DNA from: Aphrocallistes beatrix
Taxonomy: Eukaryota > Porifera > Hexactinellida > Sceptrulophora > Aphrocallistidae
DNA length: 64,000 nucleotides
Direction: 5' to 3'
NCBI GenBank assembly: GCA_963281255.1
Contig: OY725488.1
Coordinates: forward strand, 4,053,925-4,117,924
This document shows positions 1 to 11,640 of this stretch, piece by piece. A model generated the notes under the pieces. The model was not told the origin of the DNA and ran no database searches. It saw only the letters and a list, made by a program, of their open reading frames with translations. Position 1 is the stretch's first letter; every line of letters starts with the position of its first letter. Position numbers and translations under genes: made by a program.

Positions 1-79
1 TTTCTAGGGCCTTAGATGTTAGCTACCTTCGTTTTATGTAATTTACTGCTTGTGACATCTCTCATGATGAAATAGCTTA

Positions 80-770
80 ATTTACAAGTATGGGATATAA
101 ACACTTCCCGTTTATATCCCAGATTCATGAGCAACATAATTGATGCTACAGTGTGGGTCCTCATCAACAATGTCCTCAATACGAGCGATATTCTCGCCCG
201 TCCTTAAATTCGGGGCAGGACTGGGGTTGGTTGATCCATTTTAGGGCTCTGTTGTTTTGTTTTTCTCCAGTGCGGTTAACCGGCTAACCGATGTAATTCT
301 TAATTGGTTGAAATATGGATTTTTGAACTAATGTTGAACCTGATATTGAAAAATTCAATGGTCTCGAAATATTATATTTGGATAGAAATTAGAAATAATA
401 TTGTATTATCAAATTTTAGAAGTAATATTAATGAATTTCCATCGAACAACAATGAAATTAGTCTAAATACTTAGAAAATCAAGCAGCTCTGCTAAATTCA
501 AGATTTTCTTAACCGTTAACCTTGATTGACTGCGGTTAGCCGATCAACTGGTTAACCAAACTCAGGCTTGTCGGGGACTGGTCGAATGTCTTCTTCAAAA
601 GATAGTCTTCATCCTTGGAAAAGAGCTGCCCACTCACATACCCTTGAATACGAGATGCGACTATCAGGACATACAATAGTCAGTTCTTCAAATATCGCTT
701 TAGCAGCAAACCCGAGTTTTGTGCGAAACTTGATGTAGGTCCTCTGTTAAATAATAGAATCTCATTTCTT
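80..770 (-). pseudogene. Mariner-like transposase, N-terminal part, broken
   Basis: Read on the minus strand from about 770, a frame gives a mariner-style N-terminal helix-turn-helix region, including IKFRTKLGFAAKAIFEEL and CEWAALFQG. An internal stop follows, and then the start of the linker. Reading is interrupted by the element at 216-570 and resumes to its left with IARIEDIVDED, the usual second helix-turn-helix of mariners. The catalytic DDD domain is not in the window, so this is a dead relic. Family assignment is good and boundaries are approximate. Confidence 0.6.
216..570. mobile_element. MITE with TTAACCG-rich ends, copy 1
   Basis: The left end reads CAGGACTGGGGTTGGTTGA and the right end is its rough inverse, ending in CTCAGGCTTG. 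A 6-bp direct repeat, TCGGGG, lies at 210-215 and 571-576. The element splits a mariner relic whose reading resumes on both sides, which supports an insertion. A second copy in the other orientation lies at 56949-57629. The ends resemble hAT-type CAGGGCTGGG termini, but the duplication looks shorter than the 8 bp usual for hAT. There is no coding capacity. Confidence 0.6.
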
Positions 771-881
771 TGAGACTATAAAATTAACCCCAATATCAAA
801 AAGTGAAGTATTACAATCTCGTGAAGCTCTGAAAATATGCTTGCAATTGAGTTGAATTCAACTGCAATCGAAAGGTACAGG

Positions 882-3800
882 CAGTACCGTGATTAGGGGG
901 GGGGGCGAGCGGGGCATTTGCCCCGGGCGCTAAATTTCTAGGGGCGCAAAAATATGAAGGAACAATCCAGGCAATGGGGCGCTCCAAAATGCAAGGTCTA
1001 AGATTGCCGTTTTTATGCCAACTATACTAGTATGGAACTTTTTTTCAGTAAAAATAAGAAGAAAAACAGGGGAGTAAGCTTGAAAATCGGGGTACTGCTT
1101 ACCTTCTTGTGGTAATACATTAATCTAATGGGTTTTTGTCGAACCTTCTTAGAAAACCTTGTCAATCTTTTCAACTATGTATTCGTAATTAACCAATTAA
1201 TGAAGGATCTATTGTTTGAAAGTGTTTATTAATAACATACTGAAATATGCTTTCAAATATAAATATCAATACGTATCAATGCACTAGTACTTTTATAATT
1301 TCAAAAACAGTTAGAATTCAAATCCACGCTTCTGAAAATAGAAGAGATCTAGGATAAAATGTCTAAAAAAACCTTCTGGTTCTCAATTTCGAAAGAAACG
1401 TTTACAGCAAGAAAAAATTGTGGAAAGTCAACGAGATGCACTTTTGAGTTACGTGCACCCTCAACAAACAGACAACTTTCATGACCTCAGCCAACTCAAC
1501 GAAGCTGCTTCTAATCACATGTTGATAGATGTAGAGAATGAAATTGCCAATGAGCCCACAGTACAAAATGTGTTTGAGTGTGAGGCCTCAGTTTTTGAAC
1601 TCGATGACATAGTACCTGACGCTTCCGTTGAAGAACTTTCTGAGCACATACACGTTAATGCACTTTCATTCAATAACCCCAAAACCTGGATTGATGAAAA
1701 GGATGCAATCATTTCCAAAGTGCGTAAATTACTCGTAGAACACGGGCCGATGAGTGGAGAGAAAGCTGACTATTCAGAATCTTTGTCAGAAGATGGTAGA
1801 AGATTGACCAACGAATGGTTTTATAAACGTATGCACAACGGTGAAAAACTGAAGAGAAAGTGGCTAATGAACTCTGAAAGTGAAAGAGCCATATACTGTT
1901 TTCCGTGCATTGTATTTTATTATCAAGATTGTCAGGATAGCCAAACTGCAGATCCTCAAAAAGGTTTCAAAGATTGGAAACATTTGTATCGGATAATCGA
2001 CTATGAAAATTCTTTAAAACATAAAGAATGTTACATGAAATGGAAGACATTTGAAAAGAATCTTTCAGAAGGAAACACTATTGACCAAGAGTTACAGGAG
2101 ATAATTTAAGAAGAAAAACAGAAATGGCGTCACATTTTGAAGGTATATTTGGATGCTATACTTTTTTGTGCACAAAATAAAATTGCTTTACGAGGAACTA
2201 ATGAAATCATTGGTGAATCTATTTCTTGGATTTTTTTGAATTTACTCGAATTAATTGGTCTTTACGATGCTGAAATTAAGCATATGATCAAGAATCACAA
2301 AAAGGTCATATTCATTATCTAAGCCCAACGATTCAGAATGAGTTTATTGGTTTAATGGCAGAAAAAGTGAGGTCTACCATTTTTGTTCAAATAAAAACAG
2401 CAAAATATTTTTCAATTATGTTTGACTGTATGCCCGACATATCTCACCAAGAACAAATGTGCGAAATCATTCGATATGTTCATGTGTCAAAGGAAAACAA
2501 AGTTTCAGTTGGAGAGCGATTTGTTGACTTTATCGATTCGCTCGAAAAGATTGGGATGGGAATTGCTGAAGAAATCCTTGAAAAGCTCATAAAAGATGGT
2601 CTAGACATAATAGACGCTCGAGGTCAAGGTTATGACAACGGATCTAACATGTCAGGCAAGTATTCAGGAGTGCAAGCCTATGTATTGAGGATAAACAACT
2701 TGGCCATTTATGTGCCATGTTCAGCACACACTCTTAACTTGGCTGATGTTCCTCCAGCGGCTGTTTCACCTGAAATTATCACATTTTTCTCAAGCTCAGT
2801 TGCACGTTGGAACACATTAATGAGTCACCTAAAAGTCACACTTAAGAAGCATGCAAGCACAAGGTGGTCATCAAAAGCGATTGCAGTAAAAGCATTGTAC
2901 ACCCAGTTGTCGCAAGTAATTAGATCATTACAGGAATTGTCACAAGACAGACATCCTGATACTGTTTACACAGGAAATACCCTGCTTTTTCAAATAGATT
3001 TTCGATTTGTCTGCCTTTTATCAGTTTGGAACGTTGTGCTTGGCAATGTTGATAAAGTCAACCGTGCACTTCAGTCAAAGTCAGTAACAGTAGAAAATGC
3101 GACACATCTCATCCAAAGATTAATAAGATCAATTCAAGAAGTACGTAATTTTACTATAAATGATATATTGGAAGAAGCAAAAGTTTTGGTAAATACTCAA
3201 TTGAGTGAGGTGTTTGAAATTGAGCCAACCTTTCCCATGAAAAGAAAGAGAAAAAACCAAGAAATACCTGATGATGGAATTGGGCAGTTCAGGATGTTAG
3301 TAAATCAGATGCTAGATTCGTTTATTTCACATCTAAACTGGAGGTACACAAAGTTGAGAGAAATATATAATGATTTTGGATTTCTCTTTCAAATGTCACA
3401 ACTAAGCTCGGCAGAATTAAAGAAAGCTGCTTCTGAACTTGCTGTCAAGTTCTCCACTGACCTTGATGCTTTTGAGTTGAGTTGTGAAATGGAGAGTCTC
3501 AAGGCTGTAACGAAGGGCATGGAGTTAAATCCAAAACTGCGAGGCCTTTTGTATGATTACTCATTATCTGAGGCATACCCAAATATTGTAGTTGCGGTGA
3601 GGATTTTTCTGACCTTACCAGTAACAGTTGCATCCTGCGAGAGAAGTTTCAGCAAACTTAAGCTTGTAAAAACATACTTACGTTCTACAATGGGCCAAGA
3701 ACGCCTCTCCAACCTTGCATTGTTAAGTATAGAAAATAGAATTGCAAAAGAGGTCGAATTTGACGATGTAGTAATTGACAAATTTGCATCAATAAAAGCG

Positions 3801-4059
3801 AGAAAGATTGATTTGAAATGATGCGCATATACTTTGATTTCCAAATAAATTTATTTTGCAATTATAATTTATGTATGCTTCAATTCAGAAAATTTACAAT
3901 ACATTATTTAATTAAAAATATTATATCATAAGATTTATAAGCTTATAGTATGAATATATACATTTACTAAAGGAATGTAAAAATGGGAAATTTCAATACA
4001 ATTCAGGGGCGCAATTTTATTTCTTGCCCCGGGCGCTATGATTTCTTGTTACGGCTCTG
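882..4059 (+). mobile_element. hAT DNA transposon with exact 8-bp target duplication
   Basis: The element is flanked by the identical 8-mer GGTACAGG at 874-881 and 4060-4067. Its ends are imperfect inverted repeats: CAGTACCGTGATTAG on the left and the inverse of CAGAGCCGTAACAAG on the right. Both ends also carry the inner motif GCCCCGGGCGC and a GGGGCGCAA block. It carries one transposase gene on the plus strand with several breaks. An 8-bp duplication with CA-initial termini is the hAT hallmark. Confidence 0.9.
1420..3821 (+). pseudogene. hAT transposase (ZMYM1/TTF-type), degraded
   Basis: Three open blocks make one transposase: 1420-2109, 2137-2322 in the same frame after a TAA, and 2355-3821 in another frame. 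The first block has the TTF-type zinc-finger region with AIYCFPCIVFY. The third has FDCMPDISHQEQM near the first catalytic position, then GYDNGSNMSGKYSGVQA, the VPCSAHTLNL core motif, and a C-terminal dimerisation block, LPVTVASCERSFSKLKL. Just after VPCSAHTLNL the sequence jumps to ADVPPAAVSPEI, which suggests small local damage. Relatives are the ZMYM1-like/DUF4371 hAT proteins of animals. A stop and a frameshift make it non-functional as it stands. Confidence 0.85.
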
Positions 4060-4067
4060 GGTACAGG

Positions 4068-5595
4068 GTGTAACAAAAGCCGTGGCTGCTTGTAGATTTA
4101 ATTAGTATTCATTCTTCACGAGTACCTCAAACCATAGTATCAAAAGTATTGCCACACCACAATTAGTTATTATATAAATATGCACTATAAATGGTAAGCT
4201 GATTTTAACTTAGATCACACTCTTTGTCACATTTGACTTTATCTTTCTGAACATCACTTTTTCTGACAATATTAATATCGGCAATAATGGAATTTAGTTC
4301 CGTTGTAAAGGAATTGAATAGGTAGAAAGAGGCCGCCTGATAGAAAAAGAAACAACTAAAATGCTTCATCAAGGTTTACTCGGTTTTGAAAATGTTTTAC
4401 AATGATCTGTAGGGAATTTTTTTATAACGATTGGATGAAATGAGGATCAAAGATATAATTTCTAAACTTAAAAAGGAATCGACAAGGGTCCAACCTTTCG
4501 CTGCTCATAAACCTAATTCTCAGTATCCCTAATAGGAAAATGAGTCGTATAAAATAGTTGTGTCTTGTTCAAGACACTACATACAGGAAGTAATTCAAGA
4601 CACTACATACAGGATTTTATTGTGATATACTTTAATATAACCAGCCAAGACTTTTATTGCACCCTTTAATCCTCAAAATATGTATAATATGGTAATCTAA
4701 TGTATATGTTCTGATTACGAGATGTTGGTCAACTCCTGGAACCCATGAGTTGCCCATTGTTGAAATATTTAAGTACGTATATATCTTGTAGTTCTGCAAT
4801 GATTGAGTATTGTTCAAAGGATTCGGCAAGATATAGGTTCTGAAGGTCAGAATTAAGACTATGTAAGTGATTTCCATCCAAAAATTATATTTCGCCAGAA
4901 AAGATAAAATTTGAAAGTCCTAATTGTATTTGTTGTAAATCTCCATAAGTAGCGCTGATTATTGGTTGAACCAATACGTTAAACAAGTTAACTTGAATTT
5001 ATTAGCTTGAATTTATTAGTGAATTTATTAGCTAAGTTCTACTTCTACATTGTTATTCTTTGCGGACCTCAATTACACCCCTAATTCTGACTTGTCAATA
5101 TTTTGCCAAAACCTTTGAACAAATACTGAAAAACTGCACAACTACAAAATATATAGATGCTAAGATATTTCTCTAACTAAATTAAGCCATAACGAAGAAA
5201 CATTGGTATGTGTAGCAAATAGTGGTTGGGATTTAAAATGAGTTTGCATTCCACTATTGGTGCAGGTTAATCGCATGGTATGATAGTGTGACTCAAAATA
5301 ATGTATATATAATAAGAAAATACTTAGATGAAATTATCCTGAAATTATAATGCTTTAACAACTACAAGTTTGATACTACATTAGGTCAAAGTTTGGTCCC
5401 ATTTTCGCATATTTGTTGTGTTAATTTTTCTTAGTACTCCTTAAGTGAAGTTTAGGGATATGGTATATTTTATTTTATTTTATTTATTATATTTGAGGAT
5501 ATGTATAGTATATTTTATTCAAAGTTTATATTTTATTATATTTTATTTTATTGAAATAAAATAGAATATACTACATATTTTATTTCTAGTTGCTG
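4068..5595. other. No gene seen; AT-rich spacer with TTTTA runs
   Basis: I see no convincing coding sequence. Just after the hAT duplication the sequence CAGGGTGTAACAAAAGCCG resembles a Tc1/mariner terminus following TA, and it would be continuous with the TA at 876-877 if the hAT element were removed. A run of TTTTA-type repeats lies at about 5466-5570. The short open frame at 4632-4877 on the minus strand has no recognisable motif. Confidence 0.5.
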
Positions 5596-5990
5596 AGGTA
5601 ACATCTCTAATTACGTCTGTCTTAATGTTATAATCGAGATCACTCAAAAAACAAAATTTGTCAATTGATTCAATTTTTGATGCATAATGATTACGTCATA
5701 ACAGAGTGATGAGAGTTGTATCATATGTGATATATATTAGTATACACATTATATTAAAATTTCATTCTTCTATCACCTAAAATAAAATGAGTTATAGTCG
5801 GAAAACTGAAATTAATAATTATAAAAAAAGGTGACAATGACGTCATAATTCCATGATGAGTCGACATTTTCGTCTGAGGTCTGAACTTAGTGGAGCATAG
5901 CCAAAAGACTTCCGTATGCCAAAAATCCACTTTCTGTGCCGTGCAGTTTCTTCAATTAATTCGTAACAGAAATATATATATATATATATC
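5596..5990 (-). mobile_element. Helitron-like non-autonomous element, internal fragment
   Basis: This matches the body of the complete copy at 50899-51488: GTAACATCTCTAATTACGTC, then a variant CRE-like core, then the block ending TTCTTCAATTAATTCGTAAC followed by a TA run. The GC-rich 3' hairpin end and the TCCTTACTATTAAAA 5' end are missing. Confidence 0.7.
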
Positions 5991-6112
5991 ACAGCCTACG
6001 TAACTATACCCTGCTCACGGTATGAATTTACCTTATTACTTCAAGTTTATTTTATAAACAAACAAAAAGTTTTGAAATGTGATTTGAAATGTTGAATCAT
6101 TGATCTAAGGAA

Positions 6113-6322
6113 ATGCAGGATGAATGGCAAAGGTTTATCCATAGAGATTGTGCTTGGAAATTGACGAGAGTCTTCATTTGTGCGAGTCATTTCCGTGACG
6201 AGGATATACTACTTTACTTCAATATTCCCCAGGGTGACGGTACAGTGAAGAAAGTTTCCAGAAAACCTGGTCTTCGGAAAATGCCAAGCCCATCAATTTT
6301 CCTAACTGTCCTTCATATTTAA
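6113..6322 (+). pseudogene. THAP-domain fragment
   Basis: The 69-codon frame contains FICASHFRDEDILLYF, a good match to the THAP signature (C-x-x-H core, Cys-Ala-Ser-His-Phe), and ends with MPSPSIF, like the AVPSIF box that closes THAP domains. The first zinc-binding cysteine pair is missing, so the N-terminal part is lost or lies on an unseen exon. THAP domains occur in P-element transposases and in many animal DNA-binding proteins. The source here cannot be decided. A gypsy integrase fragment follows 250 bp downstream. Confidence 0.55.
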
Positions 6323-6530
6323 GTGTTAATTGAAACTCCCAATTTTCATACATCCTGAAGAAGGAGCCGAACAAGTCGGCGAGGAAGACAGGCTGCGGGA
6401 AAGCAAATAACTGGTGATGTGGAAGAGTTAGAGAAGATGGGTTAGATGGGCCTAGAACTGCTGATGACCAGCAAGACTGCTTTAGCAAGTTTATTGTGGT
6501 GAGAGCGCTTAAAAAGAAGTCAGCTGAGGT

Positions 6531-7140
6531 TTGCGAGCACCTTACATCTTCCAGACAGATAACGGAGGTGAATTTACTATTAACCTGCTGAATACGACAC
6601 TGCGCAATGACGGCTACAAGTACTTCTTACTCATAGTTGAAATCTTTTCACATTACGTCGAAGCAATCCCGTTGAAAGACCAGACCGCCACGTCCATCGT
6701 TAACGCATTCTTGGAAGGATGGGTCTATTGTGGAGATAGCGTACCAAATATTGTGCTCACAGATCCGGGGAATAATGTGGATGGGTCAGCGGTGCACGAA
6801 CTGTGCCTCGACTTAGGGATTACTAAACGTCACACCACACCGTAACACCCGGAGTCCGATGGAATGACCGAAAGACATGTCGACTTCGTCAACCAAGTGA
6901 TACGTTGCTTGATGCTCGAACGCTACCTAGAAAAGGGTTCCTGGCCATCGTTGTTGCAAGAAATTATTTTCTTGTTTCTACTGCAATAATCTGGACAACA
7001 CGTCGAGTGAAATACTATCTCCACACATGTTGGCGTTTGGCCGTCATCCGAGAGCACCAATCGATATGCTCATTAGCACTGGTAATACTCCAATAAAAGT
7101 TACAGGGTCATCCAGTCAGTATCTCGAAACAACGGTAAAG
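6531..7140 (+). pseudogene. Ty3/gypsy integrase core, fragment
   Basis: The frame reads KYFLLIVEIFSHYVEAIPL, then VPNIVLTDPGNNVDG, then, after an in-frame TAA at 6843-6845, HPESDGMTERHVDFVNQV. This is the order of the D, D and E motifs of a retroviral-type integrase. The first catalytic aspartate appears as glutamate (VEIFS instead of the usual VDxFS). No LTRs or reverse transcriptase accompany it. It is a different and older gypsy copy from the one at 8925-14558. Confidence 0.75.
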
Positions 7141-7738
7141 AAGAGGCAAGATGAGTGAAATTGCGCTAGAAAACCTAGTGTGCACCCAATCGGGGCTAAG
7201 AAGTATGCTAAAGCAAGAAAACATCCAACATAACCACGGGAGATTGAGTCATAATTAATATGAAGTACTATTCGTATACTACATGTTTAGTTTGTAGTAA
7301 GAGAGAACTATCACAATTATCCACCTCTTTTGTATTAATATTCATTACACTCAATTAAATTTCAGCAAAATATAGATATGCTATACAATTTGTATTTTGC
7401 ACTTTAGACTTGAAGTAGTAATCCATGGTTAAATACCGTGAAAAGGCTATAGTTACGTAGGCTGTGTATATATATACAGTAGATTCCATTATTATTGGCA
7501 GTCATTTCAAATTGTTACTAATTTCACAAGGGCTACCTTGATGATTAATATGCTAATATATAAGTCAAGTAGAGCAAAAGGAATAATTTAATCTAAATTT
7601 TATTGAAAATAGTCAATATTTAATTTTCTACCCTTATTTTTCAGACAGCGGTCAATTCTCTTGTCCATTGAGAGGCAAAAAAGGTCGGATGGATTTGGGT
7701 TCGAACAATTGCCAAATCTCTAAAATCACACTCCTTAA

Positions 7739-8575
7739 CTACTCAAATGTTTTAGGTGCTCGTATCATCAGTATACTCTTAAGGACTGCCCAGAGATTCT
7801 CAACTGGAGTATGATCAGGGCTACTAGGGAGCCAATCGATCCGGAGGGGGACAAATTCGGCCCTGCATGCCTTTGCCACCTTTCCTCTGTGGACAGGGCT
7901 ATTATAATCTTGCAGGATCCGTATACTACCATAGAGCGCCTTAGCCTGTTCTATTAGGAAGCCGTTGAAGATATAAATATACCCTTCTTGATTTAAGTTC
8001 TCTGTAAAAATGCACAAAGTGGTAGTCCCCATTACATAAATCCAATCCCAAACATGAACTTTCGATGAGTGTAGGTAGGAAAGTAATTGTAGTCACTGAC
8101 CTTCTTTGTCCACACTTTAACCTTTCCTGAGTCAAGCCAGATTGAACATTCGTCCGTAAGGAATGTTTTGGACCTGTCAAATCCTTTCATTTCTTTACAC
8201 CACTTGATACACTTTTAAATCTGGAGATCGGTTAGGGCTGGAACTCGAATCGCCGGGGATTTGACGAAGTTTTCCCTCATTAGGTGTCGATGTACCGTAC
8301 TTTTCCCTACATTCGATTCCAATCGTGTTGTCAACTATCGCACAGATATCCTAGTAATTCACGTCAAGATATTTGATTTCCTCCTCTTGTCGTTTGGTGA
8401 AATTTTCCTCGGGGCACCAGCACCCTGTCTGTGATCGAGACCTTTAATCTATCTTATTACCGCAGGAAATCGAAAAACCGTCCTCTCAGGGACATTAATC
8501 CTAGAGGAAATATCCTTTGCATTGATAATTCCAGCATTGTAGAAAGTCTGAACTGCTAATCGGCGTTTTTGTTGT
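7739..8575 (-). pseudogene. Tc1-like transposase, decayed
   Basis: On the minus strand the N-terminal helix-turn-helix is visible at about 8500-8575 (INAKDISSRINVPERTVFR). A middle part with KTFLTDECSIWLDSGKVKVW follows at about 8110-8180. The C-terminal block has ILQDYNSPVH and SSPDHTPVENLWAVL at 7739-8032. By-eye spacing from the second D to the E is 35 residues. Several frameshifts and stops separate the blocks. A TA followed by CAGTAGATTCCATTATTATT at 7475 could be one terminus. Confidence 0.75.
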
Positions 8576-8626
8576 GTTTGTAAACAGGCAATAGATCAAA
8601 ACAATGGGTTCATTGGAAATTATAGA

Positions 8627-8800
8627 CAGTGTTCCATACAGGATTTACATGCAAGGTGGGCAACCTGGGATATCTAAATATTTAAGGGGGGCAGGTACTT
8701 AATCACATCTCTTCATTTTATTCTTTATTTTATTTCTAGGGGGACACTTGAATGAGCAGGGGGGTAAGTGCCCCCCTACCACCATCTGTATGAAACACTG
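8627..8800. mobile_element. 174-bp MITE, 15-bp TIRs, 5-bp duplication (copy 1)
   Basis: The left terminus CAGTGTTCCATACAG and the right terminus, inverse of CAGTGTTTCATACAG, differ at one base. The 5-mer ATAGA is directly repeated at 8622-8626 and 8801-8805. The interior has G-runs and C-runs and no coding potential. A second copy with the same design lies at 57261-57563. Confidence 0.8.
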
Positions 8801-8924
8801 ATAGATGCAAAATATGTGTCTAAAAATAGTAAAATATTGAAAGTTATGCAGCGCTGATATCGAATATTTCTAATCACAATAGTCAAAAGGGCGTATAAAA
8901 TATGCTTCTATTCCATACTAAGTT

Positions 8925-10177
8925 TGTGACGAATAGCTTATTAGTCAACCATAGTTAGAAATAACACAGTAGGTGTTAGTAGGTGTGCATAAGTATACTG
9001 AGTGCTGTAGTCTTCATTCTCAATTATATTTCTATTGAATTCAAGTTACTTTCAGCCATAGCCTACTGCATAGCCTACTGTATATAAGGCCTCACAGTAA
9101 CTTGCGGATTTGGAACTAGGGATGCGGTGGAAGATGGTTGAACTAATACATGAGCAGCCTTAAATCATTGACAAAGCACAATAGTGCTTAGGAATGTATT
9201 ACCAGCATATATAAATATGGTGTCAAAGTACCCATACCCGTAGTTAAAATTTAGATTTGTCACCATATGGTTGCGCAATAGGTTATATTTGTGACACATT
9301 TGGTGATTTTCAGAGGCAGTTTAGGGGCACTTCTAAGTGTTTTTGTCATAAAATTTTTCGCTTAGAACTGAGATGTGAATAGGGTAAAACGAAATATCTA
9401 GAATTTTTTCATGGAATGTTCCTACATTCCAGTGTTGCTATGGAAACGTGTTTTGGTCAGTTGGGGTTATATCTTGAAAACTGGAATAGCTCCACATTCA
9501 AATGTAAAACCATTAGATAGCGAATATAACACTTCCTATTAAGCGATAATATAATTTCGACCTCTAAATTCAATGGTTTATGAGATATTCGGCAATGTAT
9601 CATATTGGTCACATTTGGTAATTTGTCGAATATCTCGTAAACCATTGAATTTAGAGATCGAAATTATAATATCGCTTAATAGGAAGTAGTATATTCGCTA
9701 TCAAATGGAATTATATTTGAATGTTTAGCTATCGTAGTTTTCAAGATATAACCCCAACTGACCAAACACGTTTCCATAGCAACACTGGAATGTTGCAACA
9801 TTCCATGAAAAAATCCAGATTTTTCGCTTTAACCCATTCACATCTCAGTTCTAAGCGGAAAAAATTATAATAAAAACACTTAGAAGTGCCCCTAAATGGC
9901 CTCTGAAATTCACCAAATTTGTCACAAATATAACCTATTGCGCAACCATATGGAGACTAATCTAAATTTTATCAACGGATATGGGCACTTTGACACCATA
10001 TTTATATATGCTGGTAATACATTCTTAAGCTCTATTGTACTTTGTCAATGATTTAAGGCAGCTCATGTATTAGTTCAACCATCTTCTACCGCATCCCTAG
10101 TCCCAAATTCGCAAGTTCTTCTCAGGCCTTATTATAGTAAGCTATGTTTCAGCTTAGCGAGTAAGGAGATTTTCACA
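8925..10177 (+). repeat. 5' LTR, split by a palindromic element
   Basis: LTR sequence occupies 8925-9056 and 10154-10177, together 156 bp, exactly the length of the 3' LTR at 14403-14558. The palindrome at 9057-10146 and one copy of its 7-bp duplication account for the remainder. Confidence 0.9.
9057..10146. mobile_element. 1.09-kb palindromic element, 7-bp duplication (copy P1)
   Basis: The sequence is a near-perfect inverted repeat with arms of about 520 bp meeting near 9600-9620. Both ends begin CATAGCYTACT. The 7-mer TTTCAGC is duplicated at 9050-9056 and 10147-10153, and the uninterrupted 3' LTR shows the empty site. There is no coding capacity. The first part of the copy at 62996 is nearly identical. 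Confidence 0.9.
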
Positions 10178-10201
10178 TAAATATAATTGATAATAACTGA
10201 G

Positions 10202-11158
10202 ATGGCAGAAGGTATCTCGCCCCAGTACTGCGAAGTGGTGAACGAATACAAGACTGGAAAACATTATTCGAGGCGGCCACGTCCGGGCTGAGAGCTTTGG
10301 GAAGGGGGAACAAAAAAGGCCTTACAGATGTTATCAAACTACATAAACCGCAGCTACGCGGAAAGGGAATTGATGATAGAGGTGGTGGGGGAGAATAGTG
10401 AAGCAGCTGATCTGGATGCGGCGTTTGAAACACTAATTAACCAGATTGATCCTCCCAAGGATCCCCACAGAGCGCTACGAGAATTACGCAAAACAGATTG
10501 GCAGGCGGGAGAGAACGTGAACGATTTTTTTAATCGGATGAAAGATTTAGCATTGGAAGCTAAGACAACGATGATATTAGCTTGCAGCATTTTTGTGTCT
10601 CAGCTCCCCCTGAACCTACAGCCTCCGCTGCGAGAATGGCTAGAGTGGCAAGGGGAAATACAGACTAAAGAAGCGAGGGAGCTGTTGGTCAAAGTGAAGA
10701 CTGCCCTCGTTGAGAAGAATGTTCCCCTAGATTTCGGATATAGAGAGCTGTGGAGAATAGCGGTCGTACACCAGGAAAAGGCACCAGGGGATGCTGAAGA
10801 GCCGACTTCGATTGAGGGTGGGCGAGCAACTGAGGCCGAGGACACCGGAGCATCGGTTTATGTAACGAGCAAAGAGACATATAAGGATACGCCACGCAGC
10901 AAAGGGGCAATGGGGAGGCGGGATGGACGTACAAGGAAGTATCCGGCAAGCCAATTCCCTAAGAAGGGTCGGTGCTTTATTTGCGACTCGGACAGGCACT
11001 TTACGCTCCAATGCCCGGAACGGCACTGTGCGAAATGTGGCGAAAGAGGACACGAAGTCTGCTATTGCCCACATACACGAAGTCGAAAAGGGGTATTTCA
11101 GGCCACGACGCAGCATAGTGTTGTACATGAGACGGCGGTGGTGGTACCAGTTAAATAG
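10202..11158 (+). pseudogene. gag: Gypsy gag polyprotein with two zinc knuckles
   Basis: The frame opens at ATG 10202 and is interrupted by a TGA at 10289-10291. It then runs open in the same frame to TAG at 11156-11158. The C-terminus carries two canonical CX2CX4HX4C zinc knuckles, CFICDSDRHFTLQC and CAKCGERGHEVCYC, that bind RNA during packaging. The N-terminal part has the leucine- and tryptophan-rich capsid-like region with LRELRKTDWQAGENVNDFF. Gag forms the particle core of the retroelement. The early stop makes full-length translation from 10202 unlikely. A start at 10328 would still give the knuckles. Confidence 0.85.
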
Positions 11159-11640
11159 AACGGTATACTCATCAATGTGATAATGGACAAGGGGGCGGAT
11201 CCTTCGGTGGTGGACAGAGGCACCGTACAAAATATGAATATCCCTTACAGCACAAAATACAGTCAAGTGTATGGGCTAGGGCGGACAGCGCTTGCGGTCT
11301 GGGGTACGGCCTGCGTGGCAATAGATGTGTGGGATGGTCGACCACTAGAACACGAAATCGAAGTACTCGATACTAACAATAGGATGGTTATATTGGGGCG
11401 AAGGTTCCTCGCGCTTCAAGAATACTACTTTCGATTGGGAAAACATGAGAGTTAGGCTAGGTGGTTGTTGGGAAACCTCTTTAGCTGCGGCACGCGGGGG
11501 ATACGCGGCGACTAGAGCAGAAATTATGCAGACTGAAATGGGAAAGGAGGTAGATAGCTTGGAGGCCAGGTTTGATATAAACCCGAAACTATCACCGCGA
11601 GAAGAAACAGCCATACGCAAGTAGCTGTCGAGATGGAATC
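11159..11640 (+). pseudogene. Gypsy protease and start of pol, damaged
   Basis: The frame immediately follows the gag stop. It has a retropepsin-like core with ILINVIMDKGADPSVV, where the catalytic D-T-G triplet is changed to D-K-G, and a closing flap-type motif, VILGRRFL. It stops at 11455. A frameshifted continuation (about 11440-11625) ends with INPKLSPREETAIRK, typical of the segment just before reverse transcriptase. Reverse transcriptase itself is absent. The altered active site predicts an inactive protease. Confidence 0.75.

Noticed and set aside
10727-11266. 179-codon minus-strand frame over gag
   Set aside because: It is the shadow of the plus-strand gag frame, which has two canonical zinc knuckles; the minus frame has no motif.
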